Shown: positions 36,529 through 43,158 of the stretch, piece after piece
Layout: each line of letters opens with the position of its first letter
How positions within the stretch are numbered: the first letter of the stretch is position 1
Source: Phyllobacteriaceae bacterium
GTDB taxonomy: Bacteria; Pseudomonadota; Alphaproteobacteria; Rhizobiales; Rhizobiaceae
Assembly (NCBI GenBank): GCA_023954255.1
Contig: JAMLIH010000021.1
Span: forward strand, 1 to 43,158
Direction: 5' to 3'
DNA: 43,158 bases
Position numbers and translations under genes: made by a program
Notes under the pieces: model-generated
Database searches by the model: none
Told to the model about the DNA's origin: nothing
What the model saw: the letters and a program-made list of their open reading frames with translations, nothing else

Positions 36529-37461
36529 ATGTATCCGGATGCAATCACAGGTGGCAGAACCCGTGGCCGGCAGGCCTATGTCATTGTCTGCGGCAATGAA
36601 AAGGGCGGTTCAGGCAAGACCACCACGGCGATGCACATCATCGTCCATCTGCTCAACAGCGGACACACTGTTGCGAGCATCGATCTCGACGCGCGGCAGT
36701 TGAGCCTGACGCGCTATCTTGAAAACCGCCGCAACTGGTCGCGCAAGCACAAGCTTTCCATTCCCCATCCCACCCATGACCATCTGGTGCGCGGCAGCCA
36801 TGACAGCGCCTTCGAAAACGAGACGGAGGAGTTGCGCCGTTTTTCCGAAGTGGTGCAGCGCGTTGAAAACGAATACGATTTCATCGTTGTCGACACGCCG
36901 GGCCATGACAGCTACCTGATGCGGCTGGCCCATTCCATGGCCGATACGCTGGTAACGCCGCTCAACGATTCCTATGTCGATTTCGACGTGCTGGGGCGTA
37001 TCGATCCGGCGACCGGCGAAGTCATCGAAATTTCCCATTACGCCCAGATGGTGCGCGAGGCGCGCCGTCACCGCCACTCCGTCGACAATGCGCTGCTCGA
37101 CTGGATCGTGGTGCGCAACCGCCTTTCCCATCTTTCGTCCAGAAACCAGGCAAGCATTTCGGAGAGCCTGAAAAATCTCTCCATGCAGCTCGGCTGCCGT
37201 CTGGCCGACGGCATTTCCGAGCGTGTCATTTTCCGTGAGCTGTTTCCGCTCGGCCTGACGGCGCTCGATGAGCTCAACGAGGAGACGCTGGGAAGCCAGC
37301 CGAGCATTTCCCATCTTGCCGGCCGTCAGGAAGTGCGCGCACTGGTCTCGACGCTGCGCCTGCCGATTGACGAGGCCAGCCGCCACCGTGCCGCCGCCCG
37401 CCGCAACTGGATGCGGGAAGCCGAAAAGCCGGTCGAGAGCCTTCGCATTTTCGCCGACTAG
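36529..37461 (+). CDS. mipZ: Division-plane positioning ATPase MipZ (ParA family)
   Basis: MipZ forms a bipolar gradient through ParB at the origins and inhibits FtsZ, placing the division site in alphaproteobacteria. The start at 36529 (MYPDAITGGR) follows GGTGAGGGA; a TTG nine codons upstream was rejected. The 310-aa product has the deviant Walker A KGGSGKT (25-31), the segment SIDLDARQLSLTRYLENRRN, Walker B IVVDTPGHDSYLMRLAHSMA, and TLVTPLNDSYVDFDVLG. The C-terminal half keeps the MipZ sequence DWIVVRNRLSHLSSRNQ and ELFPLGLTALDEL. A 10-base palindrome GTTGATCAAC (36478-36487) lies just upstream. Confidence 0.95.
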   Translation: MYPDAITGGRTRGRQAYVIVCGNEKGGSGKTTTAMHIIVHLLNSGHTVASIDLDARQLSLTRYLENRRNWSRKHKLSIPHPTHDHLVRGSHDSAFENETEELRRFSEVVQRVENEYDFIVVDTPGHDSYLMRLAHSMADTLVTPLNDSYVDFDVLGRIDPATGEVIEISHYAQMVREARRHRHSVDNALLDWIVVRNRLSHLSSRNQASISESLKNLSMQLGCRLADGISERVIFRELFPLGLTALDELNEETLGSQPSISHLAGRQEVRALVSTLRLPIDEASRHRAAARRNWMREAEKPVESLRIFAD

Positions 37462-37582
37462 CTGGACTTTTGCCCTTCGGATGCCAAATTGCGGCCTCCT
37501 GCAGGTCACCGGGAGGTCAAATGGGCCTTGCCCGCATGTCAGGCCTCTTGCCTGAACCCGGCAATAACCCCAAATATGGTTC

Positions 37583-38380
37583 ATGGCACAAGACAAGGAC
37601 AGCCGTGCGGACGTCCCGCAGCGATCGGCCGCCGAAGGCGGGCCGCACCGCACCGCCAGTGTCGCGCGCAAGTCCGGCGGCGGCCTTGCCACGCCTTCGA
37701 GCGCCAGTGAAATCGCGGCGTTCCTGAAATCGGCCAAAACCACCAATACCGCTGCGGCAGGCCGTCTGGTCTTCGCCATGGATGCCACCATGAGCCGGCA
37801 GCCGAGCTGGGACCGGGCGATGACGCTGCAGGCCTCGATGTTCGATGCGGTCGACGAGGCCGGCAAGGGCGGTGGCGATGGCGCCGGACTGAGCGTGCAA
37901 CTGGTCTATTTCAGGGGTTTCGGCGAGTGCCGCGCCTCGCGCTTCGTCGTCAATGCCAAGGCGTTGCGCGACCTGATGACCGGCATTGAGTGCCGTGGCG
38001 GGCAGACCCAGATCGGCAAGGTGCTGTCCCATGTGAACAAGGAAAATGCCGGCGCGAAGGTGGATGCACTGGTCTTCATCGGCGATGCGATGGAGGAGGA
38101 CATCGACCGGCTGTGCGACAAGGCCGGCCGGCTGGGCCTCAAGGGCACGCGCTGTTTCTTCTTTCAGGAGGGCAGCGATGCGGTTACCGAACGCGCCTTC
38201 CGCGAAATGGCGCGGCTGACCCGCGGTGCCTATTTCCGTCTCGGGCCCAATTCCTCGCGCGAGCTTGCCGAGCTTCTGGCCGCCGTCGCCAGCTATGCGC
38301 GTGGCGGTCTCAAGGCGCTGCAATCGAGCCGGCGCAAGGCAGACCGGCTGCTGCTCGAGCGGCTGGAAACCCGCCGATGA
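37583..38380 (+). CDS. VWA-like domain protein upstream of a J-domain gene
   Basis: The 265-aa product has a disordered, basic N-terminal part (about 1-55) and one von Willebrand A-like domain. RLVFAMDATMSRQPSWDRAM holds a DxTxS metal-site motif. GGQTQIGKVLSHV carries the conserved threonine and VDALVFIGDAMEEDIDRL the second aspartate, as in a MIDAS fold. The C-terminal helix is rich in Arg and Lys. No signal peptide is seen. The stop overlaps the next gene by four bases (ATGA), so the two proteins probably work together. The function is unknown. Confidence 0.8.
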   Translation: MAQDKDSRADVPQRSAAEGGPHRTASVARKSGGGLATPSSASEIAAFLKSAKTTNTAAAGRLVFAMDATMSRQPSWDRAMTLQASMFDAVDEAGKGGGDGAGLSVQLVYFRGFGECRASRFVVNAKALRDLMTGIECRGGQTQIGKVLSHVNKENAGAKVDALVFIGDAMEEDIDRLCDKAGRLGLKGTRCFFFQEGSDAVTERAFREMARLTRGAYFRLGPNSSRELAELLAAVASYARGGLKALQSSRRKADRLLLERLETRR

Positions 38381-39060
38381 CGGCAATCTTCTACTTTTTG
38401 CTGTTCATAGCAGTGGCAGGCGGCATCGCCTGGCTGTTTGTCTCGACGCCGGCCGAGCGTCTTGCCCGCGGCGCCAGGGTAGCCGGGCCGCTGGCGCTGG
38501 TGGCGCTTGGCGGCCTGCTGACCCTGATCGGCCGTGGCGGTTTCGGTGTTCCGGTGGCAGCGCTCGGTCTGGCACTGTGGCAGCGCATGCGGGCAATGAA
38601 ACCCATCAGCACCGGCGGGCGCAAGTCGACGGTACGCTCCGCCGCGCTCGAAATGGAACTCGATCTCGATACCGGCGAGATGGAGGGCAGGGTGCTGGCC
38701 GGAAAATACGAGGGCAGGCCGCTTTCGGCACTCCCGGACGATGATCTGCTGGAACTCTATGCGCAGGTCGGCGGCGATGCCGACAGCGCCTCCCTACTGG
38801 AAGCTTATCTTGACCGCAGAATGCCCCTCTGGCGCGAACACGCTGATGCGCACGGGACGGAAGGGAAGCGAAGCGCGTCGGGTTCTGGCACCATGACAAA
38901 GCAGGAGGCCTATCAGGTTCTTGGTCTTGAACCCGGTGCTTCTCCGGCGGAAATCCGCAAGGCCTGGCGCAAGCTTATGAAGAGTGTGCATCCCGATTCC
39001 GGCGGGACGGAGTTTCTTGCCGCCAAAATCAACGCGGCCAAGGACGTGCTTCTCGACTGA
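38377..39060 (+). CDS. Membrane-anchored J-domain protein (Tim14/Pam18-like layout)
   Basis: The 227-aa product starts MTAIFYFLLFIAVAGGIAWL, a membrane helix, and has a second hydrophobic stretch at about 32-68. A soluble middle part follows (GRKSTVRSAALEMELDLDTG). The last 57 residues are a J domain: EAYQVLGLEPGASPAEIRKA and the Hsp70-activating HPD in KSVHPDSGG (about residue 205). J-domain proteins recruit and stimulate DnaK. Membrane helix plus C-terminal J domain is also the plan of mitochondrial Tim14. The start overlaps the VWA gene by four bases. Confidence 0.85.
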   Translation: MTAIFYFLLFIAVAGGIAWLFVSTPAERLARGARVAGPLALVALGGLLTLIGRGGFGVPVAALGLALWQRMRAMKPISTGGRKSTVRSAALEMELDLDTGEMEGRVLAGKYEGRPLSALPDDDLLELYAQVGGDADSASLLEAYLDRRMPLWREHADAHGTEGKRSASGSGTMTKQEAYQVLGLEPGASPAEIRKAWRKLMKSVHPDSGGTEFLAAKINAAKDVLLD

Positions 39061-39083
39061 CATGTCTATCCCCTTACTCGGTT

Positions 39084-39106
39084 CCGCCGGTGGTCATCGC
39101 CGGCGG
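39084..39106. terminator. Hairpin between the convergent J-domain and dac genes
   Basis: CCGCCGG (39084-39090) and CCGGCGG (39100-39106) pair perfectly across a nine-base loop. It lies in the 70-base gap between two convergent genes, where a shared terminator is expected, but has no U-tract on either strand. Confidence 0.45.
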
Positions 39107-39130
39107 ATTACGCGGTTACTTCCCCAGCCG

Positions 39131-40489
39131 TCAGTTCTGCAGTGCCAGGCAGTCGAACTTCGCTTTCTTCAGCCGGGTGCAGGCGCTCCAGGCAGCATCT
39201 TTGGACGTAAAGCCGGCAAACCGGGCGCGGTAGAGCGTGGCTCCGCCGCTTTCCACCGTCTCGGTATAGTTGGCGACGGTATCGAACAGGCCGGGCAGGG
39301 CGTTGCGCGCCTTGTTGAGGCGGGCAAGGGCGCTGTCCTTGCTCGGCATGGCGCCGATCTGCACATGCCAGCCGGAAATGCTTTCGCGGATGGCGATTGG
39401 CTCTGAACTGGTTGCGCTGGCAACCGGCGCTGCAGGCTGGACGCTGGCCGTGATGACCGGGTCCGGCGTGCGGCCGACGGCAGGCGCCGGGGTCGGCGCG
39501 GCATAGGCCGTTACCATGCTGGGTTCTGCTTCCAGCGGGCTTGGCTCGGGCAGCGGCGCGCGCTTGCCGAGTTTGAACAGCGAGGCAAACACATTGCCGC
39601 CGCCTTTCACGATGCCCTTGCCGGCCTTTGCGACAACCATCTGGTCGCGGCCGCGGGAAGCCTTCGGCAGGTACTGGCCGATCAGCTTGGCCATCTGCGC
39701 GTTGCGGCTCTTGCCGGTCTGTCCGCCCAGTACCACCGCGACGATGGAGCGGCCATTGTCCTCGACGGAGGAAACGAGGTTGAAGCCGGAAGCTCGGGTA
39801 TAGCCGGTCTTGATGCCGTCATAGCCGCGAATCTGGCCGAGCAGCCGGTTGTGGTTGGAATACTGGTGCTTGCCGAACTTGAACGAGCGGGTGGAGAAAT
39901 ACTTGTAGTAATGCGGGTAGTGCTCGCGCAGTGCGATGCCGAGCAGGGCCATGTCCCGGGCCGTCGTGTACTGACGGGAATCGGGCAGGCCGGAAGCGTT
40001 CTTGAATACGGTGTTTTTCATGCCGAGGGCGTGGGCCTTGGCCGTCATCATCTCGCCGAACTTGCTTTCCGAGCCGCCCAGATGCTCGCCGACGGCAGCC
40101 GCCGCATCGTTGGCCGACTTGATGGCAAGGGCGTAGATCGCCTGCTGGACCGAAATCGAGCTGCCGGCCTTCACGCCCAACTTGGAGGGCTGCATGGATG
40201 CGGCGTGGTTTGAAAAGCGGATACGGGTCTTCTGGTCGACCTTTCCCGAGTCGAGCGCCTCGAACAGCAGGTAGAGTGTCATCATCTTGGTCAGCGATGC
40301 CGGATACCGTCTGCCGTCCGCCTGATGCGAATAGAGCACCTTGCCGGTCTTGGCATCCATCACGATGCCGGCATAGTCCTGCTTTGCCTGGGCGGGAGCC
40401 GAAGCGAGCGCCATGGCGGCAGCGGACATGATGATGATTGAAAATGCAGGCGCAAGAATGCGCAAAATGGTGACAACTACGGTACGCAC
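39131..40489 (-). CDS. D-alanyl-D-alanine carboxypeptidase (PBP5/6 type) with C-terminal SPOR domain
   Basis: This enzyme trims the terminal D-Ala from peptidoglycan stem peptides in the periplasm. The GTG at 40489 gives a signal peptide (VRTVVVTILRILAPAFSIII ... APAQA); the frame is open 60 codons further but that part is not signal-like. The 452-aa product has the three active-site motifs SLTK (Ser65), SAN (125-127) and KTG (227-229). A Pro/Ala-rich linker with PTPAPAVGRTPDPVI leads to a SPOR domain (about 370-450, with SGWHVQIGAMPSKDSALARL), which binds denuded glycan at the division septum. A DacF- or DacC-type name cannot be fixed. Confidence 0.95.
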   Translation of the reverse strand: MRTVVVTILRILAPAFSIIIMSAAAMALASAPAQAKQDYAGIVMDAKTGKVLYSHQADGRRYPASLTKMMTLYLLFEALDSGKVDQKTRIRFSNHAASMQPSKLGVKAGSSISVQQAIYALAIKSANDAAAAVGEHLGGSESKFGEMMTAKAHALGMKNTVFKNASGLPDSRQYTTARDMALLGIALREHYPHYYKYFSTRSFKFGKHQYSNHNRLLGQIRGYDGIKTGYTRASGFNLVSSVEDNGRSIVAVVLGGQTGKSRNAQMAKLIGQYLPKASRGRDQMVVAKAGKGIVKGGGNVFASLFKLGKRAPLPEPSPLEAEPSMVTAYAAPTPAPAVGRTPDPVITASVQPAAPVASATSSEPIAIRESISGWHVQIGAMPSKDSALARLNKARNALPGLFDTVANYTETVESGGATLYRARFAGFTSKDAAWSACTRLKKAKFDCLALQN

Positions 40490-40914
40490 AACTATCCCCG
40501 TCCTGACAGGTTTCCGCCTGTCCCTTGTCTGCCCTTGCTCCGCACGGTGTTCCGTCCGGTGTCCCATAGTGGCGCTGCAATGTGCCGGCGCCATGACCCT
40601 GACCGGGCATTGACCGGAGATTAGCTGGCCATGGTTACCAATGGGTTTATGCGCAATGCGGACTGTCAATTTTTTAACCAGCCCCGGTGAAATCGCCCGC
40701 CCGGCAACCTATTTCAGGCACTGGAGCGACATGCCGAGGGATAGAGCTTTCTGGCCGGTCAGGCACATTGACGGGTGGAACAAGCGATCATAATCTTTGA
40801 ATCGGTCACGGTTTGATCCGTCCCGCGATGCGCGCGGTTGCGGTCTGCCAAACATGGCGCAGGCGGTAGCCGGACGAAGGGCGCAGGCAGGCGGGGCGCG
40901 AGGTGAAGGAAGAA
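40490..40914. other. Divergent intergenic region between dac and clpS
   Basis: This stretch of 425 bases holds no convincing gene. It must carry two divergent promoters. For clpS, TTGACG (40768-40773) and CATAAT (40789-40794) are a candidate with a short 15-base spacer. For dac, a TTGACA on the minus strand (complement of TGTCAA near 40664-40669) could be a -35, but no good -10 follows. The long minus-strand open frame over clpS/clpA is a GC-bias artefact. Confidence 0.5.
40768..40794 (+). promoter_or_regulatory. Candidate clpS promoter
   Basis: TTGACG (40768-40773) and CATAAT (40789-40794) are separated by 15 bases, two fewer than ideal. The -10 matches five of six bases of TATAAT. The position, about 120 bases before the clpS start, is plausible. 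Confidence 0.3.
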
Positions 40915-41361
40915 ATGGAAAGAGCCGTCAACGCAGCGTCTGACGCAGGATCCGGCAATCGCGCAACGATCGCGCGCGCAATGATCGCGACCGGTGCCGC
41001 GCGGGCGGACCAGGCTGCCGTTGTGCCGGTCATGCAGGCCGGAAAACGCGGCACGGACGACGAGGGCACGGGCACCGGCCTTGCCACCAAGACGGCGCCC
41101 AAGGTCAAGAAGCCGGACCTCTATCGTGTGCTGCTGCTCAACGACGACTTCACCCCGATGGAGTTCGTCGTGCATGTTCTGGAGCGCTTTTTTCGCAAAA
41201 GCCCCGAGCAAGCCACGCAGATCATGCTGCATGTGCACAATAACGGAGTCGGCGAATGCGGTGTCTATACCTATGAGGTCGCCGAAACCAAGGTGACCCA
41301 GGTAATGGACTTCGCCCGCCAGAACCAGCACCCGCTGCAATGCGTGATGGAGAAGAAATAG
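40915..41361 (+). CDS. clpS: ATP-dependent Clp protease adaptor ClpS
   Basis: ClpS binds N-end-rule substrates and hands them to ClpA. The core (about residues 65-148) has [20 protein letters not shown] with the Asn-Asp-Asp of the N-degron pocket, [20 protein letters not shown] and the end [16 protein letters not shown]. The first 60 residues are low-complexity, so the start is uncertain. ATG 40915 is chosen because GAAGGA lies just before it; GTG 40903 and ATG 40981 are alternatives. Rhizobial ClpS proteins also have an extended N-terminus. clpA follows after 102 bases. Confidence 0.94.
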   Translation: MERAVNAASDAGSGNRATIARAMIATGAARADQAAVVPVMQAGKRGTDDEGTGTGLATKTAPKVKKPDLYRVLLLNDDFTPMEFVVHVLERFFRKSPEQATQIMLHVHNNGVGECGVYTYEVAETKVTQVMDFARQNQHPLQCVMEKK

Positions 41362-41463
41362 GGCAGGACAGAATTTGGGCGGGGTTATGTGTTTGGGGGG
41401 ATTGGTGCAGGGCACTTCGATGCCCATATAGACTGGATGTAAAGAGGAAGAACGGAGCAACCA

Positions 41464-43158
41464 TTGCCTTCTTTTACCGAAAGCCTTGAAAAAGTGCTTC
41501 ACACGGCGCTGACCCTGGCCAACGAACGCAACCAGGAATATGCGACGCTTGAGCACCTGCTGCTGGCGCTGACCGAGGACAAGGACGCGGTCGCCGTCAT
41601 GCGCGCCTGCAACGTCGATCTCGACAGCCTGCGCAACACGCTTGTCGACTATATCGACAACGAACTCGCCAATCTGGTGACCGATTTCGACGAGGACGCC
41701 AAGCCGACGGCCGGTTTCCACCGGGTGATCCAGCGCGCGGTGATCCACGTACAGTCGTCGGGCCGCGAGGAGGTGAGCGGCGCCAACGTGCTGGTTGCCA
41801 TCTTTGCCGAGCGCGAAAGCCATGCGGCCTATTTCCTGCAGGAGCAGGAGATGACGCGCTACGACGCCGTCAACTACATCTCCCACGGCATCGCCAAGCG
41901 CCCCGGCGCTTCGGAGCCGCGCATCGTGCGCGGCGTCGAGGACGAAAACGCGGCCATTGGCGAGGACGATGCCAAGCAGCAGGGCGATGCCCTGTCGGCC
42001 TATTGTGTCAACCTCAACGAAAAGGCGAAATCCGGCAAGATCGATCCGCTGATCGGCCGTACCGCCGAGATCAACCGCACCATCCAGGTGCTCTGCCGCC
42101 GCTCGAAGAACAACCCGCTCTATGTCGGCGATCCCGGCGTCGGCAAGACGGCGATTGCCGAAGGCCTTGCCAAGCGCATCGTCGAGGGCGACGTGCCCGA
42201 AGTGTTGCGCGAAAGCACGATCTTCTCCCTCGACATGGGCACGCTGCTGGCCGGAACCCGCTATCGCGGCGACTTCGAGGAGCGCCTCAAGCAGGTCATC
42301 AAGGAGGTCGAGGAGACCCCCGGCGCGATCATGTTCATCGACGAGATCCACACGGTGATCGGCGCCGGCGCGACCTCGGGCGGCGCCATGGATGCCTCCA
42401 ACCTGCTCAAGCCGGCCTTGTCCTCGGGCACGATCCGCTGCATCGGCTCGACCACCTACAAGGAATACCGCCAGTTCTTCGAGAAGGACCGGGCGCTGCT
42501 GCGCCGCTTCCAGAAGATCGACGTCAACGAGCCGTCGGTGCCCGACGCGATCAAGATCCTCAGGGGCCTCAAGCCCTATTTCGAGGAGCATCACGGCGTG
42601 CGCTATTCGGGCGACGCCATCAAGTCGGCGGTCGAGCTGTCGGCGCGCTACATCCATGACCGCAAGCTGCCCGACAAGGCGATCGACGTGATCGACGAGA
42701 CGGGCGCCTCGCAGATGCTGCTGCCGGAGCAGCGCCGCAAGAAGACGATCAGCGTCAAGGAGATCGAGGCGACGATCGCCACCATGGCGCGCATTCCGCC
42801 GAAGACGGTTTCCGCCGACGACGAGAAGGTTCTGGCCGGCCTCGAGATCGAGCTGAAGCGCGTCGTCTATGGGCAGGACCTGGCGATCGAGGCGTTGGCC
42901 TCGTCGATCAAGCTCGCCCGCGCCGGCTTGCGCGAGCCCGAGAAGCCGATCGGCTCGTACCTGTTCTCCGGACCGACGGGCGTCGGCAAGACCGAGGTCG
43001 CGAAGCAGCTCGCCGCGTCGATGGGCGTGGAGCTGCTGCGCTTCGACATGTCCGAATACATGGAGCGCCACACGGTCAGCAGGCTGATCGGCGCGCCGCC
43101 CGGCTATGTCGGCTTCGACCAGGGCGGTCTCCTGACCGACGGCGTCGACCAGCATCCG
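41464..43158 (+). CDS. clpA: ATP-dependent Clp protease ATP-binding subunit ClpA (3' truncated by window edge)
   Basis: ClpA is the AAA+ unfoldase that feeds ClpP and works with ClpS. The frame is open to the end of the window, giving the first 565 codons. The N domain begins [20 protein letters not shown]. Walker A of D1 is GDPGVGKT (222-229), with Walker B in [20 protein letters not shown]. Walker A of D2 is GPTGVGKT (503-510), with [20 protein letters not shown] near the edge. The start is TTG at 41464; the local sequence CCATTGCCT would give ATG CCT if one T were extra, so the natural start may be ATG. The ClpS neighbour supports ClpA over ClpB or ClpC. Confidence 0.96.
   Translation, partial: MPSFTESLEKVLHTALTLANERNQEYATLEHLLLALTEDKDAVAVMRACNVDLDSLRNTLVDYIDNELANLVTDFDEDAKPTAGFHRVIQRAVIHVQSSGREEVSGANVLVAIFAERESHAAYFLQEQEMTRYDAVNYISHGIAKRPGASEPRIVRGVEDENAAIGEDDAKQQGDALSAYCVNLNEKAKSGKIDPLIGRTAEINRTIQVLCRRSKNNPLYVGDPGVGKTAIAEGLAKRIVEGDVPEVLRESTIFSLDMGTLLAGTRYRGDFEERLKQVIKEVEETPGAIMFIDEIHTVIGAGATSGGAMDASNLLKPALSSGTIRCIGSTTYKEYRQFFEKDRALLRRFQKIDVNEPSVPDAIKILRGLKPYFEEHHGVRYSGDAIKSAVELSARYIHDRKLPDKAIDVIDETGASQMLLPEQRRKKTISVKEIEATIATMARIPPKTVSADDEKVLAGLEIELKRVVYGQDLAIEALASSIKLARAGLREPEKPIGSYLFSGPTGVGKTEVAKQLAASMGVELLRFDMSEYMERHTVSRLIGAPPGYVGFDQGGLLTDGVDQHP

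Noticed and set aside
40759-43155. A 798-codon open frame on the minus strand opposite clpS and clpA
   Set aside because: It lies antisense to strongly conserved clpS/clpA codons, is rich in Arg, Ala, Asp and His as expected from reversed high-GC codons, and resembles no family. The same applies to long minus frames over 7838-9145, 1331-2230 and 36610-37866.
1-43158. CRISPR arrays or tandem repeats
   Set aside because: Reading both strands I saw no regularly spaced direct repeats; the only local repetition is the short AQNAQ-type codon repeat at the start of mature DegP.

Overview
The window is chromosomal DNA of an alphaproteobacterium, most likely of the order Hyphomicrobiales (Rhizobiales). 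The basis is the protein sequences (RpoA, MipZ, ClpS, DUF1489 protein, ATP12-type chaperone), the rplQ-degP-rarA-crcB-rluC-HAD-ATP12 gene order known from rhizobia, high GC with strong GC bias at third codon positions, and promoter-like sites fitting the alphaproteobacterial CTTGAC-N17-CTATAT pattern. No plasmid, phage, IS or CRISPR signature was seen.

Region 1 (1-16.9 kb) is the str-S10-spc-alpha ribosomal superoperon, all on the + strand: the end of fusA, tuf, 21 ribosomal protein genes from rpsJ to rplO, then secY-adk, then rpsM-rpsK-rpoA-rplQ. An intrinsic terminator follows rplO and another follows rplQ. A promoter plus a terminator-like leader hairpin precedes rpsM. rpmJ and rpsD are not in the cluster. 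tuf carries one frameshift and secY two. RplO carries an unusual 89-residue C-terminal extension with a helix-hairpin-helix-like segment.

Region 2 (17-23.9 kb, + strand) is a quality-control and housekeeping block: periplasmic DegP-type protease, RarA ATPase, a small secreted protein, a HemG-like flavodoxin, the fluoride channel CrcB, an RluC-type pseudouridine synthase, a HAD phosphatase and an ATP12-family F1-ATPase assembly chaperone.

Region 3 (about 23.8-34.1 kb) holds recognisable genes that are nearly all broken by closely spaced single-base indels: the end of ATP12, an EamA transporter, a conserved hypothetical, lipB (-), tRNA-Leu(GAG) with a swollen T loop, a 5'-nucleotidase with a LysM tail (-), a HerA-like ATPase (-), mgtE, a MerR regulator and an isoprenylcysteine-methyltransferase-like protein (-). 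Because unrelated genes on both strands and a tRNA are hit, with homology continuing across frames, low-quality sequence is the best explanation. Boundaries given there are approximate.

Region 4 (34.1-43.2 kb) is clean again: a DUF1624 membrane acyltransferase-like protein (-), a 43-aa membrane peptide, a rhodanese, a DUF1489 protein, the division-site regulator MipZ, an overlapping VWA-like/membrane J-domain pair, a D-Ala-D-Ala carboxypeptidase with SPOR domain (-), then clpS and the 5' part of clpA.

I found no convincing new defence or mobile system. The most interesting leads are the RplO fusion, the rpsM leader hairpin and the other intercistronic hairpins, the VWA/J-domain pair, the near-leaderless promoter of the HAD gene and the palindrome in front of the MerR gene.
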